From DASRSS01 sp963799045 (lineage in GTDB: Bacteria > Actinomycetota > Actinomycetes > Mycobacteriales > Jatrophihabitantaceae): a stretch of DNA of 64,000 bases. The translations under genes and the position numbers were made by a program. Positions 47,312-56,279 of this stretch are shown one piece after another; within the stretch, counting starts at the first letter, position 1; each line of letters begins with the position of its first letter. The DNA lies in contig CAWCVN010000005.1 of NCBI GenBank assembly GCA_963799045.1, positions 744,001 to 808,000 on the forward strand. Reading direction: 5' to 3'. The notes under the pieces were generated by a model. That model was not told the DNA's origin and ran no database searches. It was given only the letters and a program-made list of their open reading frames with translations.

Positions 47312-48289
47312 ATGACGCGTTCTCGCGTCCGCGCACTGCTCATAGCCGTGGCCCTGGCGCTGTCCACATCGGCGGCGGCGGTACTCGGCGGCGGGGCGCC
47401 CGCGGCGGCCAGGTCCGTCAACCCGGCGTGGAACATCCGGATCAGCGCCTCGTACAGCAACTCGACCTGGTACTTCGCCCACACCACCTGCCAGCGCGCG
47501 CCCGCCGGCCGCCGCTGCGAGAACGCCGTCGTCCGTGCGCTCAACCACGCCCGGGCCGTGATGGGGCTGCGCAAGTACCGGCTGCCCGCGCGCTTCGACG
47601 CTCTGCGGCCGGCCGAGCAGCTGCTCGTGCTGGTCAACGACGACCGCAGGCTGTACGGGCTGGCGCCGGTGCTGGGCCGCAACGCCAGGCTGCACGCCTC
47701 TGCCGTCGCCGGTGCGCAGGCGAACACCGATCCCCGCCCCGTCGGGCGCGGCTGGGTCGCGGTCGCCTCGAACTGGGCCGCCGGCATGAGCAGCCCGCTG
47801 TTCGCCTACTACGACTGGATGTACGGCGACGGCATGAACCACGACGGCACCAGCAGCAACCTCGACTGCTCCGCCGCGCACCCAGGCGGCTGCTGGGGCC
47901 ACCGGGACAACGTGCTGCTGAACTTCGGTGCCGGCACCTACCTGCTGTTCGGTGCGGGACGGGCGAGCACGAGCTTCGGCGCGTCGTGGACCCAGCTGTT
48001 CCAGGCCTACCCCCGCGGCACGCGGCTCAGTTACATCCCGACCATCACCGGGCTGTCGACGCACTACGGCGCGGCAGCCGGCGGCAATACGATCCGCATC
48101 CAGGGGTACGGCTTCTTCCGGCTCCGGCGCGTGCAGCTGGGTAGGGCCGTGGCGAAGGTCATCCACCGCTCGGGCACCAGGATCGACGTGGTCGTGCCCC
48201 GGCACCGCAAGGGCGTGGTCCACGTCCTGGTCGTCACCAGCGGCGGCCACAGCAGCAACACCGGCGCGGACGCCTACGCCTACCGCTGA
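47312..48289 (+). CDS. Secreted CAP-like protein with C-terminal IPT/TIG domain
   Basis: A 325-residue exported protein. Residues 1-33 are a signal peptide (ALLIAVALALSTSAAAVLGG...APAAA). The middle has the CAP-superfamily pattern LVLVNDDRRLYGLAPVLGRN and later WGHRDNVLLNFG, with several Cys. The C-terminal ~90 residues (PTITGLSTHYGAAAGGNTIR, GYGFFRLRRVQLG) form an IPT/TIG immunoglobulin-like fold. It is probably wall-associated or extracellular. GGGAGGACC precedes the ATG by 3-4 nt. Its position between the radical SAM gene and its DUF2344 partner is unusual. Confidence 0.75.
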   Translation: MTRSRVRALLIAVALALSTSAAAVLGGGAPAAARSVNPAWNIRISASYSNSTWYFAHTTCQRAPAGRRCENAVVRALNHARAVMGLRKYRLPARFDALRPAEQLLVLVNDDRRLYGLAPVLGRNARLHASAVAGAQANTDPRPVGRGWVAVASNWAAGMSSPLFAYYDWMYGDGMNHDGTSSNLDCSAAHPGGCWGHRDNVLLNFGAGTYLLFGAGRASTSFGASWTQLFQAYPRGTRLSYIPTITGLSTHYGAAAGGNTIRIQGYGFFRLRRVQLGRAVAKVIHRSGTRIDVVVPRHRKGVVHVLVVTSGGHSSNTGADAYAYR

Positions 48290-48321
48290 GTCCTGTCGCG
48301 AGGTAGGGCACACTCGGTTGC

Positions 48322-49098
48322 ATGGCCCGCCGCGTACCCGAGGGACCGCCGCCCCCGCCCACGGTGCAGCGGGTCCGGCTGCGCTATGCCAAACGCGGCC
48401 GGCTGCGGTTCACTTCGCAGCGCGATTTCGCCCGCGCATTCGAGCGGGCCCTGCGCCGTGCCGACGTGCCGATGGCCTACTCCGCCGGTTTCACTCCCCA
48501 CCCCAAGGTGAGCTACATCGGCGCGGCGCCCACCGGGGTCGCCAGTGAGGCCGAATACGTCGAGATCGGGCTGGCCCGCGAGGTCGACCTCGCGGCGCTT
48601 CGCCAGGCCCTGGACTCCGCGCTGCCGGCCGGCCTGGACATCGTGGACGCGGTGCCCGCCGGATCCGGGTCGCTCGCCGACCGGATCGAGGCCTCGCACT
48701 GGCGCCTGGAGCTGCCCGGGGTGGCAGCGGAGGCGGTCCGCGCCGCTGTCGACGCGCTTCTGGCCCGGGCCGAGGTCGGCGTCGAACGGCTGACCAAGAA
48801 CGGCCGCCGGACCGTCGATGCGCGAGGTCCGATCGTCTCCGCCGTCGTGTCGGAGCCGCAGGGCGGGCCGGACTCGTCACCACGTGCGATACTTGAGTTG
48901 GTCGTGCGGCAGGCAACCCCGGCGGTACGACCCGACGACGTTCTCGCCGCTCTGCGGGCCGTCGGTGGTCTCGCCCTAGCCGCGCCGCCTCAGGTGGTGC
49001 GCCTGGCGCAGGGACCGCTCGACGACGCAGGCCGGGTGGGTGACCCGCTCATCGTGGACCGGGTCCGCACCGAGGCGCCGTCGACAGCTGGCCGGTAG
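48322..49098 (+). CDS. TIGR03936 family radical SAM-associated protein (DUF2344)
   Basis: A 258-residue protein of the DUF2344 family. RVRLRYAKRGRLRFTSQRDFARAFERA is the conserved start and PMAYSAGFTPHPKVSYIGA the central block. It partners the TIGR03960 radical SAM protein; the joint function is unknown, although the usual proximity to rne suggests an RNA-related role. ATG 48322 follows a TAGGGC stretch by about 16 nt. Confidence 0.9.
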   Translation: MARRVPEGPPPPPTVQRVRLRYAKRGRLRFTSQRDFARAFERALRRADVPMAYSAGFTPHPKVSYIGAAPTGVASEAEYVEIGLAREVDLAALRQALDSALPAGLDIVDAVPAGSGSLADRIEASHWRLELPGVAAEAVRAAVDALLARAEVGVERLTKNGRRTVDARGPIVSAVVSEPQGGPDSSPRAILELVVRQATPAVRPDDVLAALRAVGGLALAAPPQVVRLAQGPLDDAGRVGDPLIVDRVRTEAPSTAGR

Positions 49099-49265
49099 TC
49101 CGACCAGCGGTCCGAAACATGGACGCCGGAGGCGACGTAAGGCACGACGCCACCGATACAGGCTTTGCGGCCACCTACGGGTGACCGCCACAACCGCCCT
49201 CGTGCGGTCGCGGTCTCGCGCTTGCGAACTCCGCGCCCGGGGGCCGAACGGAGTGATCCGAGCTG

Positions 49266-52199
49266 ATGCTCGAACCCGACAACACCAATACCGCCGAGAC
49301 CACCGCACAGCCGGAAGGCACCGCCGCCGCCCCGGCCAAGGCGCCGCGCAAGCGCGCCCCGCGGAAGGCGAGCAAGGCCCCCACGGGCGACCAGGCCGCG
49401 CAGCAGAGCCCGGCTGCGGACTCCGGCGACGCGCCCGAGCAGCCGGCCCCGCGCAAGCGCGCCGCCCGCAAGCCTGCCAAGGCCGCGCCCATGGCCGCGA
49501 CCCCGGACGAGCCGGGCGAGCCCGCCGCGCCGGTGAAGGCGTCGAAGGCGACCGGCTCCACGAAGGCCACCAAACGCACCCGCCAGCGCGCCGCGGACAG
49601 CGCCGCAGACGCCGATGGCGCGGGGTCCGCCGGCCCGGAAAGCGGGGAAGGCGCCGCACCGGCCATGGCGGCTCCCGCAGTTCTGTTCCAACCGCCGGAG
49701 GAAGTGGCCAAGCCCCGGCGCCGGCGGGCCGCGTCGGCACCGGCCGGGCCGCCACCCGCGGCGGACCCCGCGCCCGGCGAGACGGACATCACCGTCGCCG
49801 AGGACGAGCAGGACCGGACCGCCGAGCCAGAGGACGTCCGCGAAGCGGCGGTCGAGGAGGCCGCCGGCGCCCGGCGCCGGCGCCGGCGAGGGCGCCGCGG
49901 TCGCGGTGGTGGCGGCCGCAACGACGGCGCGGAGGACGGCACCGAGGACGGCACCGAGGGCAGCACCGAGGGCAGCGGCGACACGGGTGCCGACGCGGGG
50001 GCCGAGACGGGCGCCGACAAGCCCGAGAAGCCTGCGAAGGCCACAAAGGCAGCCAAGGCCACCAAGGCCACCAAGGCCACGAAGGCCGCAAAGGCCACCA
50101 AGGCCACTAAGGCGGCCAAGGCCGCCGAACAGGATGAGTCCACCGAGTCCGCCGACTCTGCCGATCAGGGCGATCAGGGCGATCAGGGCGAGGAAGGCAC
50201 CGGCAGCCGCCGGCGCCGGCGGCGGCGGCGCTCGAGCGGCAGCGGGTCGACGTCCGAGGCCGACGGCCCGTCGAGCGACGAGGACGACGGGGTGCGGGGC
50301 GTCAAGGGCTCCACCCGGCTGGAGGCCAAGCGGCAGCGGCGCCGCGACGGTCGCGATACCAGCCGCCGGCGCCCACCCATCCTCAGCGAGGCGGAGTTCC
50401 TGGCCCGCCGTGAGGCCGTCGACCGGGTGATGGCCGTCCGCCAGAACGGCGAGCGCACCCAGATCGCCGTGCTCGAGGACGGCGTGCTGGTCGAGCACTA
50501 CGTGACCCGGGCCAGCGCCACCTCGTACGTGGGCAACGTCTACCTCGGCCGGGTGCAGAACGTGCTGCCGTCGATGGAGGCCGCCTTCGTCGACATCGGC
50601 AAGGGCCGCAACGGCGTGCTCTACGCCGGCGAGGTCAACTGGGACGCGGCGGGGCTCGAGGGAAAGTCCCGCAACATCGAGAGCGCGCTGAAGTCCGGCG
50701 ACGTCGTGCTGGTGCAGGTCACCAAGGACCCGATCGGCCACAAGGGCGCCCGGCTGACCAGCCAGGTTTCGCTGCCCGGCCGGTTCCTCGTCTACGTGCC
50801 CGGCGGCGGCATGACCGGCATCAGCCGCAAGCTGCCCGACACCGAACGGCACCGCCTCAAGTCGATCCTGAAGAAGATCGTCCCCGAGGACGCCGGGGTG
50901 ATCATCCGCACCGCCGCCGAAGGGGCCTCCGAGGAGGACCTGACCCGCGACGTCGACCGGCTCAAGGCGCAGTGGGAGGCGATCTCGAAGAAGGCCGGGA
51001 ACACCAAGTCCGCGCCGACCCTGGTGCACGGCGAGCCCGACCTCGCCATCCGGGTGGTCCGCGACGTGTTCAACGAGGACTTCAAGCGCCTGGTCGTCCA
51101 GGGCGACCAGGCGTGGGAGACCGTCTCGGACTACATCGGCGGCGTCGCCCCGGACCTGGTCGAGCGGCTGTCCCGGCACAGCGCCGAGGGCGAGCTGTTC
51201 CACGACCTGCGGGTGGACGAGCAGCTGATGAAGGCGCTCGACCGCAAGGTGTGGCTGCCCTCTGGCGGGTCGCTGATCATCGACCGCACCGAGGCGATGA
51301 CGGTCATCGACGTGAACACCGGCAAGTTCGTCGGCACCGGGGGCAACCTCGAGCAGACGGTCACCCGGAACAACCTCGAGGCTGCCGAGGAGATCGTGCG
51401 CCAGCTGCGGCTGCGTGACGTCGGCGGCATCGTGGTCATCGACTTCATCGACATGGTGCTCGAGTCCAACCGTGAGCTCGTGTTGCGCCGGCTCACCGAG
51501 TGCTTGGGCCGCGACCGCACCAAGCACCAGGTCGCGGAGGTCACCTCGTTGGGCTTGGTGCAGATGACGCGCAAGCGGGTCGGCGAGGGTCTGCTGGAGG
51601 CCTTCAGCGAGCCGTGCGAGCACTGCAAGGGGCGCGGCGTCCTGATCAACACCGAGCCGGTCGACCGGCAGGACGGCGGCTCTACGAGCGAGGAGGAGCG
51701 GCCCAAGACCCGCCGCAAGCGCGGTGCGAAGAAGGCCGCAGACACGACCGAGCCGCCCGAGGACCCGGAGGTGCGGGAGCGTCGCCTGGCGGCGATGGCG
51801 GCCATTCATCGCGCCGCGCATCCCGAGGGCGAGTACACCGGCGACCTGGAAGCCGACGCCGCCGCCGCCGAGTTGGAGATGCAGGCGGTGGCCGCGGTAC
51901 TGGACGCCGAGCCGATGGACGTCGAGGCCTACCTCGAGGCATCCAGCGGCATGCTGCAGCAGCAGGCCGCCCTCCCCGAGCCGGTCCAACCCGAGCCGGT
52001 CCAACCCGAACCCGAGTCGACCCGAGCCGAGCCGGCCCAGCCCGAGCCCGAACCGGCGGCGCCTGCCCGGCCCCGTCGGCGGCGCTCGGCGAGCAGGCCC
52101 GCCGGCCCGCCCGCGGTGGACGGCACCGACGACGGCGGTGCCGGCGAGAATTCTCCCGACGGGACACGGCAGGACGCCTCGTCCCGGAACGTCGGCTGA
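49266..52199 (+). CDS. rne: Ribonuclease E/G
   Basis: A 977-residue RNase E/G. The first ~370 residues are disordered, alternating basic and acidic stretches, with a run of KAT/KAA tripeptide-like repeats at ~256-290 and Arg-rich RRRRRGRRGRGG-type motifs that probably bind RNA. The catalytic core follows: S1 domain from SYVGNVYLGRVQNVLPSMEA (~416), DNase-I-like site Asp in TVIDVNTGKF (~680) and VVIDFIDM (~724), and the Zn-link CEHCKGRG (~784). The C-terminal tail is Pro/Glu/Arg-rich. It processes rRNA and mRNA. The catalytic half is central, as in other actinobacteria, rather than N-terminal as in E. coli. Confidence 0.94.
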   Translation: MLEPDNTNTAETTAQPEGTAAAPAKAPRKRAPRKASKAPTGDQAAQQSPAADSGDAPEQPAPRKRAARKPAKAAPMAATPDEPGEPAAPVKASKATGSTKATKRTRQRAADSAADADGAGSAGPESGEGAAPAMAAPAVLFQPPEEVAKPRRRRAASAPAGPPPAADPAPGETDITVAEDEQDRTAEPEDVREAAVEEAAGARRRRRRGRRGRGGGGRNDGAEDGTEDGTEGSTEGSGDTGADAGAETGADKPEKPAKATKAAKATKATKATKAAKATKATKAAKAAEQDESTESADSADQGDQGDQGEEGTGSRRRRRRRRSSGSGSTSEADGPSSDEDDGVRGVKGSTRLEAKRQRRRDGRDTSRRRPPILSEAEFLARREAVDRVMAVRQNGERTQIAVLEDGVLVEHYVTRASATSYVGNVYLGRVQNVLPSMEAAFVDIGKGRNGVLYAGEVNWDAAGLEGKSRNIESALKSGDVVLVQVTKDPIGHKGARLTSQVSLPGRFLVYVPGGGMTGISRKLPDTERHRLKSILKKIVPEDAGVIIRTAAEGASEEDLTRDVDRLKAQWEAISKKAGNTKSAPTLVHGEPDLAIRVVRDVFNEDFKRLVVQGDQAWETVSDYIGGVAPDLVERLSRHSAEGELFHDLRVDEQLMKALDRKVWLPSGGSLIIDRTEAMTVIDVNTGKFVGTGGNLEQTVTRNNLEAAEEIVRQLRLRDVGGIVVIDFIDMVLESNRELVLRRLTECLGRDRTKHQVAEVTSLGLVQMTRKRVGEGLLEAFSEPCEHCKGRGVLINTEPVDRQDGGSTSEEERPKTRRKRGAKKAADTTEPPEDPEVRERRLAAMAAIHRAAHPEGEYTGDLEADAAAAELEMQAVAAVLDAEPMDVEAYLEASSGMLQQQAALPEPVQPEPVQPEPESTRAEPAQPEPEPAAPARPRRRRSASRPAGPPAVDGTDDGGAGENSPDGTRQDASSRNVG

Positions 52200-52378
52200 T
52201 CCGCCGGCCACCGGGCTCGCTCAGGGGGCGTTTTGCCTCGGCCGCGCCGCGTGCCGTACCCTGAACGACGGCCCATTTTCCGGTGGGTCTCGTCGTGTGC
52301 GCGCCCCACGCCGCGCGCCGGACATCCGAAGACACCAGTAACCGCAGCAGTCGCAGTAGTCAGGGAGTCGAGAAGGCT

Positions 52379-52696
52379 ATGTACGCCATCGTCAAGACCG
52401 GCGGCAAGCAGTACAAGGTCGCCGAGGGCGATGTGATCGAGATCGAGAAGCTCGACGTCCAGACCGGCGCCAGCGTCTCGCTGCCCGTGATCCTGCTGGT
52501 CGACGGCGCCGCGGTCACCCACGAGGCCGACAAGCTGGCCAAGGTCACCGTGACCGGCGAGATCGTCGCGCAGACCAAGGGCCCCAAGATCAAGATTCAC
52601 AAGTACAAGAACAAGACCGGGTACCACAAGCGCATGGGCCACCGTCAGCGCCTGACGCAGGTCCGCGTCACCGGCATCTCGGCGAAGTCGAAGTAA
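52379..52696 (+). CDS. rplU: 50S ribosomal protein L21
   Basis: A 105-residue L21, starting MYAIVKTGGKQYKVAEGD and ending with the basic GYHKRMGHRQRLTQVRVTGI block. GGGAGTCGAGAAGG lies upstream of the ATG. The ~180-nt gap after rne is the likely promoter/leader of the rplU-rpmA unit; no specific leader motif is recognised. Confidence 0.97.
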   Translation: MYAIVKTGGKQYKVAEGDVIEIEKLDVQTGASVSLPVILLVDGAAVTHEADKLAKVTVTGEIVAQTKGPKIKIHKYKNKTGYHKRMGHRQRLTQVRVTGISAKSK

Positions 52697-52708
52697 GGGA
52701 GTCCCGAC

Positions 52709-52975
52709 ATGGCTCACAAGAAGGGCGCGTCCAGCTCCCGCAACGGCCGCGACTCGAACGCCCAGTACCTGGGCGTGAAGCGCTTCGGCGGGCAGGTCGT
52801 CAACGCCGGCGAGATCCTCGTCCGCCAGCGCGGCACCAAGTTCCACCCCGGCCACAACGTCGGCCGCGGTGGCGACGACACGTTGTTCGCGCTCGCCGCG
52901 GGCAGCGTTCAGTTCGGTGTCTCGCGTGGCCGCAAGACCGTGCACATCGTTCCGACTGTGCCGACCGGAGCCTGA
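52709..52975 (+). CDS. rpmA: 50S ribosomal protein L27
   Basis: An 88-residue L27 beginning MAHKKGASSSRNGRDSNAQY, the invariant N-terminus near the peptidyl-transferase centre, with RQRGTKFHPGHNVGRGGDDT. There is no Firmicutes-type cleavable extension. It is 12 nt after rplU and is followed by an intrinsic terminator. Confidence 0.97.
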   Translation: MAHKKGASSSRNGRDSNAQYLGVKRFGGQVVNAGEILVRQRGTKFHPGHNVGRGGDDTLFALAAGSVQFGVSRGRKTVHIVPTVPTGA

Positions 52976-52999
52976 CGGGCCGCACGTCGCAACGTCGGA

Positions 53000-53035
53000 G
53001 GGCGGGCCCGGGCAACCGGCGCCCGCCCTATTTTT
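53000..53035 (+). terminator. Rho-independent terminator after rpmA
   Basis: GGGCGGGC (53000-53007) pairs with GCCCGCCC (53021-53028) across a 13-nt loop, followed directly by TATTTTT. It partly insulates obgE from the ribosomal genes. Confidence 0.85.
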
Positions 53036-53059
53036 CTGCCCGCGAGAGGAGTGTGGGGC

Positions 53060-54547
53060 GTGGCGAGCTTCGTCGACCGCGTCGTGCTGCACCTCGCCGC
53101 GGGTAACGGCGGCCACGGCGTGGCTTCGATCCACCGCGAGAAATTCAAACCGCTCGGCGGCCCGGACGGCGGCAACGGCGGGCACGGCGGAGACGTCGTG
53201 CTCGTGGTCGACCTGAACGTGCACACCCTGCTGGACTTCCACCATCACCCGCACCAGCGCGCCGGCAACGGCCGGCAGGGCGCCGGCAGCCACCGAAACG
53301 GCGCGAACGGCGCGGACATCGAGCTGCGCGTGCCGGACGGCACCGTGGTACTCGGCGCGGACGGCGAGCTGCTCGCAGACCTCACCGGTATCGGTACCCG
53401 GTTCGTCGCGGCGCACGGCGGCCGCGGCGGGCTCGGCAACGCCGCGCTGGCCTCGACCCGGCGCAAGGCCCCCGGATTCGCCCTGCTCGGCGAGCCCGGC
53501 GAGGCGCGCGAGGTCGTGCTGGAGCTCAAGAGCGTCGCCGACGTGGGGCTGGTCGGGTACCCGAGCGCGGGCAAGTCGTCGCTGGTGGCGGCGCTGTCGG
53601 CCGCCCGGCCGAAGATCGCCGACTACCCGTTCACCACGCTGGTGCCCAACCTCGGCGTGGTCGACGCGGGCGCCACGACGTTCACCATCGCCGACGTGCC
53701 GGGGCTCATCCCCGGCGCCGCGCAGGGCAAGGGCCTGGGCCTGGACTTCCTGCGGCACGTAGAACGCTGCGCCGTGCTGCTGCATGTGCTCGACTGCGCG
53801 ACCCTCGAGCCGGGACGCGATCCGCTCAGCGACCTGGACTCGATCGAGGCCGAGCTGCGGCAGTACGCCGGTACGTTCGGTGAGCTGCTGAGCAAGCCGC
53901 GGTTGGTGGCGCTGAACAAGGTGGACGTGCCCGAGGCCCGTGAGCTCGCCGAGCTGATCCGACCCGACCTGCAGGCCCGTGGCCTGCGGGTGCTGGAGAT
54001 CTCCGCGGTCTCGCGGGAGGGACTGCGAGAGCTGACCTTCGCCCTCGCGCAGGCCGTCGAGGCCGACCGGGCGGCGCGGCCCGCGCCCGAGCCGACCCGG
54101 ATCCGGCTCCGCCCGGCGCCGGTGGACGAGACCGGCTTCACCGTCGAGGCGGATCCGGCCGAGGCCGGTGCCTTCGTGGTACGCGGCACCAAGCCCGAGC
54201 GGTGGGTGCGCCAGACCGATTTCACCAACGACGAGGCGATCGGCTACCTCGCCGACCGGCTGGCTCGCATCGGCGTCGAGGAGGAACTGGCCCGGCAGGG
54301 GGCCGAGCCGGGCGCCGCCGTCACGATCGGCGAGGTCACCTTCGACTGGTCACCCACCGGCGGCGTGGACGCGGACTACGTGCCCAGTCGGCGGGGCGCG
54401 GACGAGCGGGTGGACGGCGGGCCGCGGCGAACCCGTGCACAGGAGCGGCTGGCTTCGAAGAAGGCCCGCCGCGCGCACGAGCGGTACCAGGGCGAGGACT
54501 GGGACGACGAGGGCGGAGACGACGGCCCGGACACGGAGCAGCAGTGA
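53060..54547 (+). CDS. obgE: Obg GTPase
   Basis: A 495-residue GTPase for 50S maturation and stress control. It has a Gly-rich Obg fold (GPDGGNGGHGGDVV), a G domain with P-loop GYPSAGKSSL, switch II DVPGLIPGA and NKVD, and an OCT domain (TKPERWVRQTDFTNDEA). A charged C-terminal tail (RYQGEDWDDEGGDDG) follows. GTG 53060 is chosen because GAGAGGAG lies 9 nt upstream and the family begins ASFVDRVVLHLAAG; the frame also opens at GTG 53051. Confidence 0.95.
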   Translation: MASFVDRVVLHLAAGNGGHGVASIHREKFKPLGGPDGGNGGHGGDVVLVVDLNVHTLLDFHHHPHQRAGNGRQGAGSHRNGANGADIELRVPDGTVVLGADGELLADLTGIGTRFVAAHGGRGGLGNAALASTRRKAPGFALLGEPGEAREVVLELKSVADVGLVGYPSAGKSSLVAALSAARPKIADYPFTTLVPNLGVVDAGATTFTIADVPGLIPGAAQGKGLGLDFLRHVERCAVLLHVLDCATLEPGRDPLSDLDSIEAELRQYAGTFGELLSKPRLVALNKVDVPEARELAELIRPDLQARGLRVLEISAVSREGLRELTFALAQAVEADRAARPAPEPTRIRLRPAPVDETGFTVEADPAEAGAFVVRGTKPERWVRQTDFTNDEAIGYLADRLARIGVEEELARQGAEPGAAVTIGEVTFDWSPTGGVDADYVPSRRGADERVDGGPRRTRAQERLASKKARRAHERYQGEDWDDEGGDDGPDTEQQ

Positions 54548-55635
54548 GCCGTGACACCGTCGCCAGGGCCGCCCGGACCGTCGTCAAGGTGGGCTCGTCG
54601 TCGCTGACCTCGCGCGGTCAACTGGACCCCGAGCGCCTCGACGCGATCGTCGACGCGCTGGCGCGACGGCACGCCGACGGCCGGCAGGTTGTGCTGGTGT
54701 CCTCCGGTGCCATCGCGGCCGGTATCGGCCCGCTCGGGCTGCGCAGCAGGCCCCGGGACCTGGCCACGCAGCAGGCGGCGGCCAGCGTCGGCCAGCTACT
54801 GCTCGCCGAACGGTACGCGGCCTCGTTCGCCCGTTACGGCCTGCGGGTCGGCCAGGTACTGCTCACCGCCGACGACCTGCACCGGCGCGGGCATTACCGC
54901 AACGCTGACCGCACTCTGCAGCGGCTGCTCACCCTCGATGTCATCCCCATCGTCAACGAGAACGACACCGTCGCCACGCACGAGATCCGCTTCGGCGACA
55001 ACGACCGGCTGGCGGCGCTCGTCGCGCACCTCGTCGCCGCCGACGCGCTGATCCTGCTCAGCGACGTCGACGGCCTCTACACCGGCAAGCCCAGCCGGCC
55101 CGAGTCGCGCCTGATCGCCGAGGTGAACTCCATGGCCGAACTCGGCGAGATCGACATCAGCGGCAAGGGCAGCCACGTCGGCTCCGGCGGCATGGTCACC
55201 AAGATCGACGCCGCGGCCATCGCGACCAGTGAGGGCATCCCGGTCCTGCTGACGTCGGCGGCGCACATCGACCAGGCGCTGGCCGGATCGGCCGGCACGC
55301 TGTTCCACGCGTCCGGCGACCGGTCCGCCTCGCGCCTGTTCTGGCTGCGCCACGCCACCACGCCGCGGGGTCGGCTGCAGCTGGACGCCGGCGCGGTGGC
55401 TGCGGTGGTCGAACGGCGGATGTCGTTGCTGCCCGCGGGGGTCACCGCGGTGCGCGGCGACTTCTACGCCGGGGAACCGGTGGAGCTCGTCGGCCCCGAC
55501 GGCGTGCCGGTGGCGCGCGGGCTGGTCGGGTACGACGCTGCCGACATCCCGGCCATGCTCGGCCACAAGACGATGGACCTGCCCGCCGAGTACCGCCGCG
55601 AGTTGGTGCACCGCGACGACCTCGTGCCGCTGTAG
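54544..55635 (+). CDS. proB: Glutamate 5-kinase
   Basis: A 363-residue kinase for the first step of proline synthesis. The amino-acid kinase domain starts RTVVKVGSSSLTSRG and has VSSGAIAAG, PIVNENDTVA and LLSDVDGLYTG; the C-terminal PUA domain includes GVPVARGLVGYDA. GTG overlaps the obgE stop (GTGA), so translation is coupled. ProA is two genes on. The PUA domain usually mediates proline feedback inhibition. Confidence 0.95.
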   Translation: MSRDTVARAARTVVKVGSSSLTSRGQLDPERLDAIVDALARRHADGRQVVLVSSGAIAAGIGPLGLRSRPRDLATQQAAASVGQLLLAERYAASFARYGLRVGQVLLTADDLHRRGHYRNADRTLQRLLTLDVIPIVNENDTVATHEIRFGDNDRLAALVAHLVAADALILLSDVDGLYTGKPSRPESRLIAEVNSMAELGEIDISGKGSHVGSGGMVTKIDAAAIATSEGIPVLLTSAAHIDQALAGSAGTLFHASGDRSASRLFWLRHATTPRGRLQLDAGAVAAVVERRMSLLPAGVTAVRGDFYAGEPVELVGPDGVPVARGLVGYDAADIPAMLGHKTMDLPAEYRRELVHRDDLVPL

Positions 55636-55650
55636 CAGCGCCGGTGGCCG

Positions 55651-55656
55651 TAGGCT
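55651..55656 (+). promoter_or_regulatory. Putative -10 element of the pentapeptide-repeat gene
   Basis: TAGGCT ends 8 nt before ATG 55665, supporting that start over the GTG at 55644. Confidence 0.35.
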
Positions 55657-55664
55657 GCCGTGTC

Positions 55665-56258
55665 ATGGGTGAGGCCTCGCGGGTGACCGGCGAGGACTGG
55701 TACGGGCGCGACCTCACCGGCCACGTCGCCGAGGGCGTCGAGTACGTGCGCATCGACATGAGCGAGACCACGTCGGGCTCCGGTGCCAGCTTCACCGACT
55801 GCGTCTTCCGCGACGTCGACTTCAACGCGGCCGCGCACTCCGGCGCCGCGTTCGTGAACTGCACGTTCACCGGATGCTCGCTGTTCGGGGCGACGCTGAC
55901 CGAGTGCAAGCTGCTGGGCAGCCGGTTCGACCGCTGCCGCCTGGGCGGGTTGACCGTGGCCGGCGGTGACTGGTCGTTCGTGTCGCTGACCGGGGCCGAT
56001 CTGGACAAGTGCTCGATCACCGGGGTACGGCTGCGTGAGGCCGACCTCGCCGGCCTGCGGGCCCGTGGCGCGACACTGCGCGACTGCGACCTGTCCGGCG
56101 CCCACCTGGACAAGGCCGAGCTAGACCGATGCGACCTGCGCGGCTCCGAGCTGAGCGCGATCGACCCGTGGACGACCAGCCTGCGCGGCGCCGTGATCAC
56201 CTGGGAGCAGGCAGCCGCGATCGCCGCTGGCCTCGGGCTGGACGTCCGGGGGGACTGA
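55665..56258 (+). CDS. Pentapeptide repeat-containing protein
   Basis: A 197-residue protein in which A(D/N)LXX-type repeats span residues ~40-170: FTDCVFRDVDF, FVNCTFTGCSLFGATLTECK, LTGADLDKCSITGVRLREADLAG, LRDCDLSGAHLDKAELDRCDLRG. It should fold as a quadrilateral beta-helix. Some relatives mimic DNA and protect gyrase (MfpA/Qnr type); many are of unknown role. It sits between proB and proA, which are otherwise often adjacent. Confidence 0.88.
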   Translation: MGEASRVTGEDWYGRDLTGHVAEGVEYVRIDMSETTSGSGASFTDCVFRDVDFNAAAHSGAAFVNCTFTGCSLFGATLTECKLLGSRFDRCRLGGLTVAGGDWSFVSLTGADLDKCSITGVRLREADLAGLRARGATLRDCDLSGAHLDKAELDRCDLRGSELSAIDPWTTSLRGAVITWEQAAAIAAGLGLDVRGD

Positions 56259-56267
56259 ATCTCGTTC

Positions 56268-56273
56268 TACCCT
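56268..56273 (+). promoter_or_regulatory. Putative -10 element of proA (leaderless)
   Basis: TACCCT ends 6 nt before the ATG at 56280. Confidence 0.4.
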
Positions 56274-56279
56274 GGTCAG

